The position numbers were made by a program, and so were the translations under genes. DNA of 64,000 nt. It comes from Legionella brunensis (lineage in GTDB: Bacteria > Pseudomonadota > Gammaproteobacteria > Legionellales > Legionellaceae). Positions 1-9,173 of the stretch are shown here, in pieces. Location of the stretch: contig NZ_LNXV01000008.1 of assembly GCF_001467025.1 (NCBI RefSeq), positions 1 through 64,000 on the forward strand, written 5' to 3'. A model generated the notes under the pieces. It made no database searches, was not told the DNA's origin, and saw nothing but the letters and a program-made list of their open reading frames with translations. Positions within the stretch are counted from its first letter, which is position 1; every line of letters begins with the position of its first letter.

Positions 1-44
1 GTCTCAGCTTCATATTTATTTTGAAGACCGTATGAACCTGAGAC
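1..44. repeat. Imperfect inverted repeat at the window edge
   Basis: Bases 1-14 and 31-44 are reverse complements except for one internal position (13 of 14), around a 16-base spacer. It lies just beyond the stop codon of the minus-strand gene ending at 70. It could be that gene's terminator stem, although no clear T-run follows within the window, or one end of a repeat that continues to the left. Confidence 0.5.
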
Positions 45-69
45 TTAGATAATCAATGAGGTGACACAG

Positions 70-2058
70 TTAGATGAACACTCTCTTTACCTTGGGTTCC
101 TTTATTTCTTTATGAGATTCAATCGACTTAATTGCTTCCTCACCCTGCTCATAAACCTCTGAAACCATTTGTTGAGCTTGCTTGCTTATAGGATTTGAGC
201 CTTTCTTAAATAATCCGCCCCCAGCCACAAGGAGACCTAGGCCTGGAGCTATAGCGATAGCACCTAAAGGGGCAACAAATACAGCTAATGCCACACCTAC
301 CACAACTAAGGCAGCACCTAAAATCATCAATCCGGCACCTACTGCCTTTGATTTTCCACTTTTAATTTCTTTGGCAAAAATATCCTCTAATTGTACTTTC
401 AACTTGTCGTGCTGTTGTGAAAGGGTTGATCTTGTTGTTTCAACATTCGCTCTTAGCGTGTTGCAATATTGAGATTTTGTCGCATTTGCTATCTGACTAT
501 CTTTAAATAGCTCAACCTGAAGTTGTAATTTATTGACCTCCGATTCAAATTTATCCAGGTCTAATAGAAATTGTCTGAGTTTAATTTTCGTTTCAGCAGT
601 TGTTTTTGAGTCTTGATATTTCTCATATATCGCTTTGACTATTACGGGATTGTGTTTATTTAAAAGTTCCTTAAATGCAGTTGATTCTTTTGAAGGCTGT
701 ATCCGGCAATATGATCTTACTTGATCTTCCTCTATTTCAAAAAAAGGAACGATATTAGTTTCCTTCTGTAAAGCAGTGGAGTTCTGTTTCGCATTGTATT
801 TAAAATCATTTAACTCATCAAACAATCTTGGCTTTAGCAAAGACAGCATATTCTCATAGAACGAAGTATTCTTGGTAATATTCGTATTTTTCCTATCCTC
901 TATCCATTGATCCATCGTGTAATCTATGTATTGCTCTTTGGTTATAGGAATGTCTTTAAAATATTCTTTATAAATTTCATACTCATCTGCCCCTCCCCTC
1001 CTCGAAACTAAATATCTGTTTATTAACTCATAACACTCTTTTTTATCATTTGGATGATCTTTAGAATGGTTATAAACATCGATTACTATTTCCTGAATAA
1101 GATTTTTAACATCCTTTTCAAAATCGGTATCCTTTTTAATGTTCTCTTTATAGGATCTAATTTTTTCTTCACCAAGAAAATCAATAGAGTCCATAAGTTC
1201 AACTAAAAATCTGTCCCTTAGATTGAACTGTTCATAAAAATCACCCTTGAAAGAGCAGGTAATCTGCATCAATCCGTTTAAGCCTTTGGGAGCAGGTGAT
1301 TGAAAACCATTTTGTAGATTAGAACGAAGTGCTGAAAAGAATTCATCAGCCAAGGAGTTATTTTCTCTTTTAGGCTTTGAGGACTCGGCTTTTTCACGTA
1401 ATTGCTCCTCAGCCTTATCAGAGCTAGCAACCAGAAAACAAGTATGAAATTTAACTCTCCTCAGATAGACATTACTATGCTTCTTATTAATTTCCTCATC
1501 GAGATCATAAATTAATTGATTTTGTATCAACTCCTCTTTAATAGAGTTCTTAGTTTCTAATTTGGCGTTTTCTGCCTTAGCTAGGTAGTCTTGGAAACCA
1601 ATTTGTTTAAGCTCATCTTTAGTTAGAATTTGTCTAAATAAAGCGTTATCATGTGGATTATATTGATATAAACCATCAGGAGTCAGGATAGAAACATTTT
1701 CTTCTCCCTTCTTAACCTCTTTAGGCAGTTCATTCCTTAAAATAATATCATTCGTTAAATTTTGTTCGACAAACTGTTCGGGCTCGAATTTTAGAAAAAT
1801 ACAAAGACTATTTTTTTTTGCTCTCTCATAGCAGGTATCTAATAGATTAAAATAGGCTTGCTTGCGGTTAATTTCATTTTTACTTAATTTTGAGTCTAAC
1901 TCACTGGCATCTATCAACAACTTTTCAGGTGAAGGCTTATAGGAAGTCTCTAAATGTTGATGAACTTTGTTGAGAAGCTCTTTAAGCTGCTCATATTTTT
2001 CTTTATAGCTAGTAGGATTGGACTCTTGCTTTTGATGAATTTCAAGCCTCTTTTTCAT
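70..2058 (-). CDS. Orphan protein, coiled coil with C-terminal membrane hairpin; candidate effector
   Basis: A 662-residue protein I do not recognise. Most of it is charged and predicted helical, with coiled-coil-like heptads near residues 10-60 and 510-575. A glycine/alanine-rich hydrophobic stretch at about residues 575-620 could form two closely spaced membrane helices. A short charged tail follows and ends in basic residues. It has no signal peptide. A long soluble helical body with a C-terminal hydrophobic hairpin is common among Legionella Dot/Icm substrates that act on host membranes, but this is inference from style. A good sigma-70 promoter lies upstream (2089-2117), and the gene is divergent from another orphan gene at 2351. 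No catalytic motif is visible. Confidence 0.75.
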   Translation of the reverse strand: MKKRLEIHQKQESNPTSYKEKYEQLKELLNKVHQHLETSYKPSPEKLLIDASELDSKLSKNEINRKQAYFNLLDTCYERAKKNSLCIFLKFEPEQFVEQNLTNDIILRNELPKEVKKGEENVSILTPDGLYQYNPHDNALFRQILTKDELKQIGFQDYLAKAENAKLETKNSIKEELIQNQLIYDLDEEINKKHSNVYLRRVKFHTCFLVASSDKAEEQLREKAESSKPKRENNSLADEFFSALRSNLQNGFQSPAPKGLNGLMQITCSFKGDFYEQFNLRDRFLVELMDSIDFLGEEKIRSYKENIKKDTDFEKDVKNLIQEIVIDVYNHSKDHPNDKKECYELINRYLVSRRGGADEYEIYKEYFKDIPITKEQYIDYTMDQWIEDRKNTNITKNTSFYENMLSLLKPRLFDELNDFKYNAKQNSTALQKETNIVPFFEIEEDQVRSYCRIQPSKESTAFKELLNKHNPVIVKAIYEKYQDSKTTAETKIKLRQFLLDLDKFESEVNKLQLQVELFKDSQIANATKSQYCNTLRANVETTRSTLSQQHDKLKVQLEDIFAKEIKSGKSKAVGAGLMILGAALVVVGVALAVFVAPLGAIAIAPGLGLLVAGGGLFKKGSNPISKQAQQMVSEVYEQGEEAIKSIESHKEIKEPKVKRVFI

Positions 2059-2088
2059 AATATATGCTCATTTTTGATGGATGAACAA

Positions 2089-2117
2089 ATTATACGGGAT
2101 GATTAAATTTTAGCCAA
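2089..2117 (-). promoter_or_regulatory. Sigma-70 promoter of the 662-residue orphan gene
   Basis: On the minus strand a TTGGCT hexamer (2112-2117) is separated by exactly 17 bases from a perfect TATAAT (2089-2094). It sits about 30 bases before the start codon at 2058. The spacing and -10 match are as good as any in the window. Confidence 0.6.
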
Positions 2118-2148
2118 TTTGACTTCAGAAAATCTAACTTATTAAGAA

Positions 2149-2171
2149 AATAGCAAAATCAAATTGCTATT
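2149..2171. other. Hairpin between divergent genes
   Basis: AATAGCAA at 2149-2156 is exactly complementary to TTGCTATT at 2164-2171, with a 7-base loop. It lies between the promoters of the two divergent orphan genes. It may be an operator or insulating structure, and its function is unknown. Nothing else was seen between 2172 and 2278. Confidence 0.35.
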
Positions 2172-2278
2172 GTTAAACTAGTACACAGGTTTTTCCAATC
2201 CGTGTAATAGCGTTACATCAAAAAAAATTCTTTGAACTTTTCTTCCTCAGGCAATTTTTTCCGGTATAGTTGTAAAAG

Positions 2279-2329
2279 CTTAAGAAACTCTTAAGTTTTT
2301 AATCTTATAATGCTTAACAATTCCTTAAG
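2279..2329 (+). promoter_or_regulatory. PmrA-box-like tandem half-sites with -10 element
   Basis: CTTAAG at 2279 and CTTAAG at 2290 start 11 bases apart. A perfect TATAAT (2306-2311) follows 10 bases after the second half-site. A second pair, CTTAA at 2313 and CTTAAG at 2324, also 11 bases apart, lies just downstream. The Legionella PmrA consensus is a direct repeat of cTTAATATT with the same 11-base period. The site precedes the orphan gene at 2351. The same arrangement recurs at 48933 and 56779. Confidence 0.6.
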
Positions 2330-2350
2330 AGTATACTTCTTACTATTAAA

Positions 2351-4147
2351 ATGCCGAGTCAACTAGAACTTCAAAGAGAAGAGCAATTTAGACAACTTTT
2401 TGCTGCCTGGCGGCAGGAGAAAGCTTCTAATGAAGAAAATTATTTAAAAACAGCCATAGCTATTAGTCGCTACACAGATAACCTTAGTAGTATTGAAACA
2501 ATTAAGCGTGATTTAGAGACCTGTGAGTCGCAGCTATATATAGATTTTGATCAGTACGGTGGGAAACGTACTTTAGGAACTCTACTTTATGGAAGACTTG
2601 CTACGCAAGAATATCTTAATAGTTTGGCTGATAAAGACTCTCCTGAAGCACAATTACTTAGCACCTTAACGCAAACGCTAAGTTCACTTTATAGTGAGCC
2701 ACTAAGCGACCTATCTTCCAATCTTAATCTTTTACTTAATAGCACGAACCTGTGGCTTAATTCTTATGCAATTAGGGATCCAGAGAAAGGCCAAACATTG
2801 TGTCGTTACTTATACACAACATTAAGAATAGCGAAGCTTAGGCTTGATAATAATATAAGCTGGGCTCATCAAAAAATAGCAGCAACTCAGGGAATTGATC
2901 TCGCAGAAAAAAAACAACAGATAACTAACTTACTTGAAAAAACAGAGAAGACAGCAAAAGAACTAGAAGCTTTATTACACAGTCACGAGGAACCATCAGC
3001 CCCCAAAAATCTTGTTGATTATTTCAACAAAGAATTTTTAGTGCTTCTGGCTGAAACTCCTGAGCCTGACAAGTTAGCAACTTTGGAGGGCAAATTAAAC
3101 ACAGTCCACGATGATACCCTACAATTGCTCAAGGCAAGACAAAGAAAAGCTGAGATTGAATCAGAAATAAAACCCATTCAAAGATTAGTGCAGGCAGTGA
3201 TTACCAATGACCAAAAAATAATAGACAGACTGTATTTTGTAGATTTGATAAAACAATATCAAACTGGGTATGACTTATTAGTTGTCACTGAAAATGGTAA
3301 ACGTCTGGCGCAAAAAGCAGACTCGCTGATAAATCCAGACACCTGGCAACAGTTTTCCTCAACCATCCAATATAGTTTTAGTTGGTTAACTGCCCTGCCT
3401 ACTATCGCATATCGCTCTTACTTCTCACAAGATACCCAAGATACAGTTGCAAGTTACTTTGTTACCTTAGACAGTGAATGCAAAAATGATCTTAAAATTT
3501 TAGCGCAGACTCACCTAAAGCAATTAGAGCAAGATCTCAGCTTGGCCGGCGAAGAAGTAGAAAAAGCGGGCCTTGTATTAGCTAAAGAACAGTTAAAACC
3601 TCTTATAGCAAAAACAACTGATGAAGAATTAATAAATCTAGTTGAAACTACTGAGACAATAAAAAATGTCATAGAAGAATATAAAGTCTTATTGACCATT
3701 GTGACAGACAAGCGTGAAAAGCTCAAAAATATAAAAAATCTCAGTGCTGAGATTAATGAATTTATCAAAATTCATGACGATTTTTTTGTCATGATATCCA
3801 ATTTTTTATCCAATCTATCCCCTGTCTTTAAAACAGAAAAAGCAAAAATGGTAGATGAGATACATCTCTTTAAAGAGAAACTACATGAGCTTGCAGAGAA
3901 TTATCAACTTGCACTAAGTATAGTTCGTGAAGATTTTAGCAAGGCTCCTAATGCTGACTCAATACGACAAACACTAGCTCAAACGATAATTTTAAACTCA
4001 AAAAATGTACCTGTAGCACCAGTGACCGGTAAATTAAAAGCACCAGCCGCATTTTTCCAAATTAAAACTACTTTTTCGCAGATTAAAACAACCCCACCGC
4101 CACCATCTGAGTCACGTGATGAGCCAGCCGTAAAATTTGTTAACTAG
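2351..4147 (+). CDS. Orphan coiled-coil protein, candidate PmrA-regulated effector
   Basis: A 598-residue protein of unknown function. It is almost wholly helical and charged, with coiled-coil-like segments around residues 180-215, 395-425 and 440-475. There is no signal peptide, membrane span or recognisable catalytic motif. The last 30 residues are proline- and serine-rich, then acidic, then a short FVN end, which is the sort of flexible tail seen on Dot/Icm substrates. The ribosome-binding site is weak. Upstream lie two PmrA-like tandem sites and a TATAAT. The promoter, the lack of known homologues and the neighbouring orphan gene suggest a secreted effector; this is inference. Confidence 0.75.
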   Translation: MPSQLELQREEQFRQLFAAWRQEKASNEENYLKTAIAISRYTDNLSSIETIKRDLETCESQLYIDFDQYGGKRTLGTLLYGRLATQEYLNSLADKDSPEAQLLSTLTQTLSSLYSEPLSDLSSNLNLLLNSTNLWLNSYAIRDPEKGQTLCRYLYTTLRIAKLRLDNNISWAHQKIAATQGIDLAEKKQQITNLLEKTEKTAKELEALLHSHEEPSAPKNLVDYFNKEFLVLLAETPEPDKLATLEGKLNTVHDDTLQLLKARQRKAEIESEIKPIQRLVQAVITNDQKIIDRLYFVDLIKQYQTGYDLLVVTENGKRLAQKADSLINPDTWQQFSSTIQYSFSWLTALPTIAYRSYFSQDTQDTVASYFVTLDSECKNDLKILAQTHLKQLEQDLSLAGEEVEKAGLVLAKEQLKPLIAKTTDEELINLVETTETIKNVIEEYKVLLTIVTDKREKLKNIKNLSAEINEFIKIHDDFFVMISNFLSNLSPVFKTEKAKMVDEIHLFKEKLHELAENYQLALSIVREDFSKAPNADSIRQTLAQTIILNSKNVPVAPVTGKLKAPAAFFQIKTTFSQIKTTPPPPSESRDEPAVKFVN

Positions 4148-4188
4148 ATTCTATTCCCCCTTGATATCTTACGTTGTGATGCTCAACA

Positions 4189-4907
4189 TTAAAAAGCACA
4201 ATCTGTTGGCATTACTACCAAATCTCTAATACATATTCTTTGCGGCAACTTCCAACAAAACATAATTATCTCTGCCAGCTCTTCCGGCATAATAAACGTA
4301 GGATTGCCTAGCATTTCACAGTAAGCCTCAAAACTGATTCCCATGGTGGCATGGATATTGGTTTTAATTAATCCAGGAGCAATGTTCATAATTCTTACAT
4401 TATTTTTAGCTTCTGCCATTTGTAAACTTTCACTGATACAACGAACAGCATGCTTACTTGCATGATAAGCCACGCCTAAAGGACTAGGCTTACGATCACC
4501 GATAGAACTAATATTAATGATGGTCCCTGATTTTCGAGCTGACATGTCCGGTAAAACGATTTTAATGCCGTTGACAACCCCATTTATCAATACCTCAATT
4601 TCATAATGGGTTTTATCAATGGGAAGATCTCTGAATTCGCCCACATTAATAAAGCCTGCATTATTAACCATACATTCTGTTTTTCCGTATTTTGCTCTGC
4701 TTTGCGTACTTCTGCTTCAAACCGCTCATAATCAGTAACATCCAATGCAGCATAAATAATGTCATGGCCTTTGAGTTCAGGTATAGCCTTCATATGGCGA
4801 CTAATTAAAAGACAAGGATGGCCAGTTAGCACAAATTGTTTAGCAAGGGCTAGACCAATACCTGCACTCGCACCTGTAATAACTATAAGAGGTTTTTTAG
4901 AACTCAT
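4189..4907 (-). pseudogene. Short-chain dehydrogenase/reductase, frameshifted
   Basis: Two overlapping reading frames together make one SDR of about 239 residues. The N-terminal part (from 4907) has the Rossmann TGASAGIG motif. The C-terminal part has NNAG, the catalytic Ser in NISSIG, and YHASK for Tyr and Lys. The frames join at a run of five T on the plus strand (4680-4684). One more base there restores a continuous protein, and the total length then becomes a multiple of three. As read, the product would stop after about 106 residues, before the catalytic Ser and Tyr. It is either a recent pseudogene or a single-base sequence error. The substrate is unknown. Confidence 0.8.
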
Positions 4908-4953
4908 TTCTTCCCTCGCTTGATAAAATCCTTTTTCAACATTTTGGAACTTA

Positions 4954-5841
4954 CTACATGGTCAATGCTTCCAAAATAGCCATGCGCATAAAAACACCAT
5001 TTGTCACTTGTTGAAGAATAAACGATTGCGGACCATCCGCAACATCACTATCAATCTCAACGCCACGATTTATAGGACCAGGATGCATAACCATTGCATC
5101 TGCTTTGGCATACTTAAGCGTATCTTTCGTCAATGCAAATTTCTCACGGTAAGTGTTTAGATCCAAATGTTCACTTTCTTGCAAACGCTCACGCTGCACC
5201 CTTAAACAAATCACAACATCTGCCTCTTTCAAACCCTCTGACAAGGAGGTTGTGGTGTATCCATAATGCACAAGTTGCGGTTGCCAAATTTCAGGGGCAA
5301 TTAACGCTAGCTCTTTAACCCCAAGAATGGAGCAAAGGCATTGGAGCGAATTTGCTACACGAGAATGGCGAATATTACCTACTATTGCGATTTTCAATTG
5401 ACTCAAATCAGGCTTTTGCTCATAAATGGTCATTAAATCCAATAGAGCTTGACTCGGATGGGCATGTTGCCCATCACCAGCATTAACAATTTGAATTTTA
5501 TCAAATTTAGTAGCCAACGTTTGCTGCAACCTATCTTGATTATGCCTGATGACAAATAAGCTAATGCCCATAGCGGCCAAAGTCTTTATAGTATCCTCGA
5601 TAATTTCCCCCTTCGACTCGGAAGAACTTTGCAAATCCAAATTAACCACTGTCATTGCAAGTTTTTTTGCAGCTATCTCAAAACTGACACGCGTTCGTGT
5701 ACTATTTTCATAAAAAAGATTAGCTACAGTATATCGAGAGTAATCAGGATAAGACGGACTATTTTTAAAATGAATTGCTCGCTTCAACAAAGAATCAATC
5801 TCTTGACGCGAAAATTGACTAACTTCTAAAAAATGATTCAT
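4954..5841 (-). CDS. pyrB: Aspartate carbamoyltransferase catalytic subunit
   Basis: PyrB condenses carbamoyl phosphate with aspartate to give N-carbamoyl-aspartate, the committed step of pyrimidine synthesis in the cytosol. The 295-residue protein has the carbamoyl-phosphate loop STRTRVSFE near residue 50, the HPSQALLD motif and the C-terminal HPGPINRGVE motif. The length is slightly short for the catalytic chain (usually about 305-310). No regulatory chain gene (pyrI) is adjacent. The ATG lies three bases after the ruvX stop codon, and the yqgE-ruvX-pyrB order is conserved in many gammaproteobacteria, so the three are probably co-transcribed. Confidence 0.95.
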   Translation of the reverse strand: MNHFLEVSQFSRQEIDSLLKRAIHFKNSPSYPDYSRYTVANLFYENSTRTRVSFEIAAKKLAMTVVNLDLQSSSESKGEIIEDTIKTLAAMGISLFVIRHNQDRLQQTLATKFDKIQIVNAGDGQHAHPSQALLDLMTIYEQKPDLSQLKIAIVGNIRHSRVANSLQCLCSILGVKELALIAPEIWQPQLVHYGYTTTSLSEGLKEADVVICLRVQRERLQESEHLDLNTYREKFALTKDTLKYAKADAMVMHPGPINRGVEIDSDVADGPQSFILQQVTNGVFMRMAILEALTM

Positions 5842-5844
5842 TTT

Positions 5845-6267
5845 TTACTTAGTAGGAAATTGTAGCCACTGCTCCAAGATAATACAGGCAGCAAAGCTAT
5901 CGACTTGGGATTGTTTAATTTTACGGTATCCACCTTCAGCAAACAACTGTGCACGAGCTTCAACTGTAGAAAGGCGCTCATCCACCAAGTAGACTGGCAA
6001 AGAAAAACGCTTTTGCAGCTGATGCGCAAAATTACGAGCAGCATCGGTTGTGTATAACTTACTATCATCAATGCAGGTTGGTAAACCAACAATTAAGGCT
6101 TCAGGGCGCCACTCCGTAATAATTTTTTGCAGAACATCCCAATTTGGCACACCTGATTTTGCATCGATTGTAGTTAACGGGCGAGCACTTGATGTGATAC
6201 GTTGTCCAACAGCAACACCAATTCGTTTATAACCAAAATCAAACCCCAAATAAACACCTTCTGCCAT
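5845..6267 (-). CDS. ruvX: Putative pre-16S rRNA nuclease / Holliday-junction resolvase-like YqgF
   Basis: A 140-residue RNase H-fold protein. The N-terminal LGFDFGYKRIGVA strand carries the first acidic metal ligand, and VDERLSTVEA carries the conserved DER motif. In E. coli YqgF matures the 5' end of 16S rRNA; a Holliday-junction role was also proposed. The start at 6267 is chosen because GGAG stands 7 bases upstream and the protein then begins just before the first strand, as in the family. Longer in-frame starts up to 6312 add a hydrophobic stretch without homology. It sits between yqgE and pyrB. Confidence 0.92.
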   Translation of the reverse strand: MAEGVYLGFDFGYKRIGVAVGQRITSSARPLTTIDAKSGVPNWDVLQKIITEWRPEALIVGLPTCIDDSKLYTTDAARNFAHQLQKRFSLPVYLVDERLSTVEARAQLFAEGGYRKIKQSQVDSFAACIILEQWLQFPTK

Positions 6268-6387
6268 CCAACACTCCAACATAAGGATTAAGATCATATG
6301 GACTATAAACAAGCACTAACCTATGATCTTAACACTCATAGCTTTGGTTAGGACCTTTACCTTTCTCAGGCTTGATTTTCACAGACT

Positions 6388-6951
6388 CTAGGCATGGCCC
6401 GCAATGGAAGTTAGTTGGTTCATTTTGACCCCAATGACAGCTCCTGCATACTCCCAGCGTTCCGAAAAAGGCACCTCATACAGTAATTCAGGAGTATATG
6501 GGCAAACCAACCAGGCATTGTTCATCACTTCGTCTTCTAGCTGGTTCTCTCCCCACCCAGAATAACCTAAGGTAATCAAAGCATCCTTTGGTCCTTTATC
6601 TGCTGCAATGGCGCGAATGATATCATTGGAAGTAGTTACCGTCACGTCGTCACGTAAAGCTAAACTTGAACGCCATCCACCAATGGGACGATGAATAACA
6701 AACCCTCGCTCAGGCTGCACAGGTCCACCAAAAAGTAATGGCTTTTGACTATACTCGTTCTTGGTGGGTTCGATCTGCATCTGCTCAAAAACCAAGCTGA
6801 GGGGATATTGCATTGGACGATTGATAATTAATCCGACAGTACCTTGGACATGGTGTTCGCAAATGTAAATTACGGCTCGTTCGAAATTGGGATCTGTCAT
6901 CGACGGCATGGCGATCAGCAGGTGATTAGCCAATGAGGAATTGTTTGTCAT
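6388..6951 (-). CDS. yqgE: YqgE/AlgH family protein (UPF0301)
   Basis: A 187-residue member of the YqgE/AlgH family. It opens with LANHLLIAMPSM and has YICEHHVQGTVGLIINRP, LLFGGPV and the GYSGWGENQLEDE segment typical of the family. The biochemical function is unsettled; AlgH in Pseudomonas was linked to alginate regulation. A G-rich ribosome-binding site precedes the ATG. It is probably the first gene of the yqgE-ruvX-pyrB unit. The 270-base gap to the gene at 7229 is AT-rich and must hold two divergent promoters; a TATACT-like hexamer is present on the minus strand, but I could not fix a -35. Confidence 0.93.
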   Translation of the reverse strand: MTNNSSLANHLLIAMPSMTDPNFERAVIYICEHHVQGTVGLIINRPMQYPLSLVFEQMQIEPTKNEYSQKPLLFGGPVQPERGFVIHRPIGGWRSSLALRDDVTVTTSNDIIRAIAADKGPKDALITLGYSGWGENQLEDEVMNNAWLVCPYTPELLYEVPFSERWEYAGAVIGVKMNQLTSIAGHA

Positions 6952-7228
6952 GGCACACCCCCCTCAAATCCCAATTGATTTAATATAAGTATATACACTA
7001 AATAAATTATTTTCTGGCCTTGTAAGGTGTTTTCATGAATTCAAAGCTAAAATTTCTTAAAACCCCACCATATATCGAGTCAGAAAAAAAATTTCTATAG
7101 ACTACCTTTTTGATAAAACTTAAAATACTAATTAAAAACAGGAATTATACCAATAATCTCCGATGTGAAATTTTAAACAATAACTCATATCCGTAATTCA
7201 CCAGATTATTAGCAAAAAGGATTTGACC

Positions 7229-8761
7229 GTGGAAACATTCGAGCTTAAAAGAAAAGATATCTTTTTTTTACGCGCTTTAGAAGTTAATGAATTAGTTCTG
7301 CTTTTGCTCATTGTAGGACTAATTACTTTATTAATTTCTGTTTATCTCTGGGATAGGCGTCAAAAAGAACACGCTGTATTACGCAACTTCCCAGTGCTAG
7401 GGCATTTCCGCTATTTCCTAGAGTATCTGGGAGAGTTCTTCCGTCAGTATTTTTTTGCGAATGATAGAGAAGAGATGCCTTTTAATCGTGCTGAGCGTTC
7501 CTGGGTGTATCGTGCGGCTAAAAATGTCGATACTACAATTGGCTTTGGCTCTACTAGACCTCTTCATGACATAGGAACAGTATACTTTGTAAGCGCCCCT
7601 TTCCCCCCTCTTGCTACAGACCAAGCCACTATTCGCCCAGTCACAATAGGACCCTATTGCAGGCAACCTTATACTTCTACTCACATCTTTAATATTTCGG
7701 CAATGAGTTATGGTGCGATCTCCAAGCCCGCTATTGAAGCGCTGGCACGAGGGGCCAAAAAAGCTGGATGTTGGTTAAATACAGGCGAAGGGGGGGTTTC
7801 ACCTTATCACTTAGAATCAGGCTGTGATGTTATTGCGCAAATTGGAACAGCTAAATATGGTTTCCGAGATGCAGAAGGCCATTTATCAGATAATCGTTTG
7901 AAAGAACTTGCCGCCATCGACAACATTAAAATGTTTGAAATTAAACTCAGTCAGGGTGCTAAACCAGGCAAAGGAGGACTACTTCCCGCGGTCAAGGTAA
8001 CTGAAGAAGTTGCTAAAATTAGAGGAATTCTACCTCATGTTGATTCTATTAGCCCTAATCGCCATATTGATATCAGTAATGAAGAAGAGCTATTGGATAT
8101 TATTGAGCATGTGCGCGAGATTACAGGTAAACCGGTAGGCTGCAAATTTGTGTTAGGAAGCTATGAATGGGTTCATGATTTATGTAAAGCAATTCACAAG
8201 CGAGGGATCAAATTTGCACCAGATTTTATTACTTTGGATAGCGCAGATGGCGGCACTGGGGCATCACCGCAAGGTTTAATGGACTACATGGGCATCCCTA
8301 TTCAAGAGTCTTTACCCACATTAGTAGATATTCTTGTCATGTACAATTTGCGCGATCGGATTAAAGTCATTGCCAGTGGCAAATTAATTACTCCCTCTGG
8401 TGTTGCGTGGGCTCTTTGTGCTGGAGCTGACTTTATTAATTCAGCTCGTGGTTTCATGTTTGCTTTAGGTTGCATTCAATCGATGCAATGCCACAAGAAT
8501 ACTTGTCCCACAGGAATCGCAACTCATAATGCTCGCTTACAACGCGGCTTAGTGGTTTCAGATAAAGCTGAACGCGTCTATCATTATGCTAATAATATGG
8601 CTCATGAAGTTGCTGTTATCTGTCATTCTTGTGGTGTTGAAGAACCAAGGCAATTGCAGCGCAAGCATGCTCGGATAGTAAGAGAGGACGGATTTTCAGT
8701 ATCTTTAGAGGAAATATTCCCTAACAAAAAACCGTTACCCGAGTATGAAGAAATTAGTTAG
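7229..8761 (+). CDS. Membrane-anchored GltB-type FMN-binding glutamate synthase family protein
   Basis: A 510-residue protein with one N-terminal membrane helix (about residues 20-42) followed by a TIM barrel of the glutamate synthase central/FMN domain. Visible signatures are NISAMSYGAISKPAIEAL, NTGEGG, KLSQGAKPGKGG, the GGTGA phosphate-binding loop and a cysteine cluster CHKNTCPTG that resembles the 3Fe-4S ligands of GltB. It lacks the amidotransferase domain, so it is not a complete glutamate synthase. The family is widespread, with uncertain substrate. GTG at 7229 is preferred over TTG at 7223 because AAGGA then has 7-base spacing. The last 8 bases overlap the convergent HIT gene. Confidence 0.88.
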   Translation: METFELKRKDIFFLRALEVNELVLLLLIVGLITLLISVYLWDRRQKEHAVLRNFPVLGHFRYFLEYLGEFFRQYFFANDREEMPFNRAERSWVYRAAKNVDTTIGFGSTRPLHDIGTVYFVSAPFPPLATDQATIRPVTIGPYCRQPYTSTHIFNISAMSYGAISKPAIEALARGAKKAGCWLNTGEGGVSPYHLESGCDVIAQIGTAKYGFRDAEGHLSDNRLKELAAIDNIKMFEIKLSQGAKPGKGGLLPAVKVTEEVAKIRGILPHVDSISPNRHIDISNEEELLDIIEHVREITGKPVGCKFVLGSYEWVHDLCKAIHKRGIKFAPDFITLDSADGGTGASPQGLMDYMGIPIQESLPTLVDILVMYNLRDRIKVIASGKLITPSGVAWALCAGADFINSARGFMFALGCIQSMQCHKNTCPTGIATHNARLQRGLVVSDKAERVYHYANNMAHEVAVICHSCGVEEPRQLQRKHARIVREDGFSVSLEEIFPNKKPLPEYEEIS

Positions 8762-9173
8762 GTCCTTGTCCAAGTCGCAAACTTAACGTTTGCACAAGTT
8801 CCGCAGCGAACTCGGCATTGTAAGCTTTGGTCATTAGATCCGGCTGCCAAATGCTATGTGGCCACAGTGTATCGTGCTTAAACCGGGCAACTACATGAAT
8901 ATGAAGCTGAGGAACAATATTGCCCAAAGCACCGATATTCAGTTTATCTGGTTGAAAAAAGTCATCCATGATTTCTGAAAGTCGGCTAATCTCATTCATC
9001 AGTTCCCCACGGTTTACTTTCGTCAACTGATAAACCTCTTGAACATTCTCTATACGAGGCACTAAAATTGCCCATGGAAAGTGGGCTTCATTTTTTAAAT
9101 ACACGCTTGATAAAGGCCAATCCGCCAACCAAAAAGAACTGGTTTGAATTCGACTATCCACTTCAAAACTCAT
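8754..9173 (-). CDS. HIT-family nucleotide hydrolase/transferase
   Basis: A 139-residue HIT-domain protein. The family hydrolyses dinucleoside polyphosphates or nucleotide conjugates using a histidine triad. Here the triad reads QLHIHVV, with the first His replaced by Gln, a variant common in short bacterial HIT proteins described as Ap4A-hydrolase-like. The substrate is inferred only. The start at 9173 is chosen because a GGGG-type ribosome-binding site precedes it and the 27 residues upstream have no family resemblance. It converges with, and slightly overlaps, the GltB-like gene. Confidence 0.85.
   Translation of the reverse strand: MSFEVDSRIQTSSFWLADWPLSSVYLKNEAHFPWAILVPRIENVQEVYQLTKVNRGELMNEISRLSEIMDDFFQPDKLNIGALGNIVPQLHIHVVARFKHDTLWPHSIWQPDLMTKAYNAEFAAELVQTLSLRLGQGPN

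Noticed and set aside
182..472. Plus-strand open frame rich in proline and alanine
   Set aside because: It is the reverse of the glycine/alanine-rich membrane hairpin of the 662-residue minus-strand gene; no ribosome-binding site or homology.
4189..4907. Two separate adjacent genes
   Set aside because: The two frames are the two halves of one SDR split by a one-base indel.
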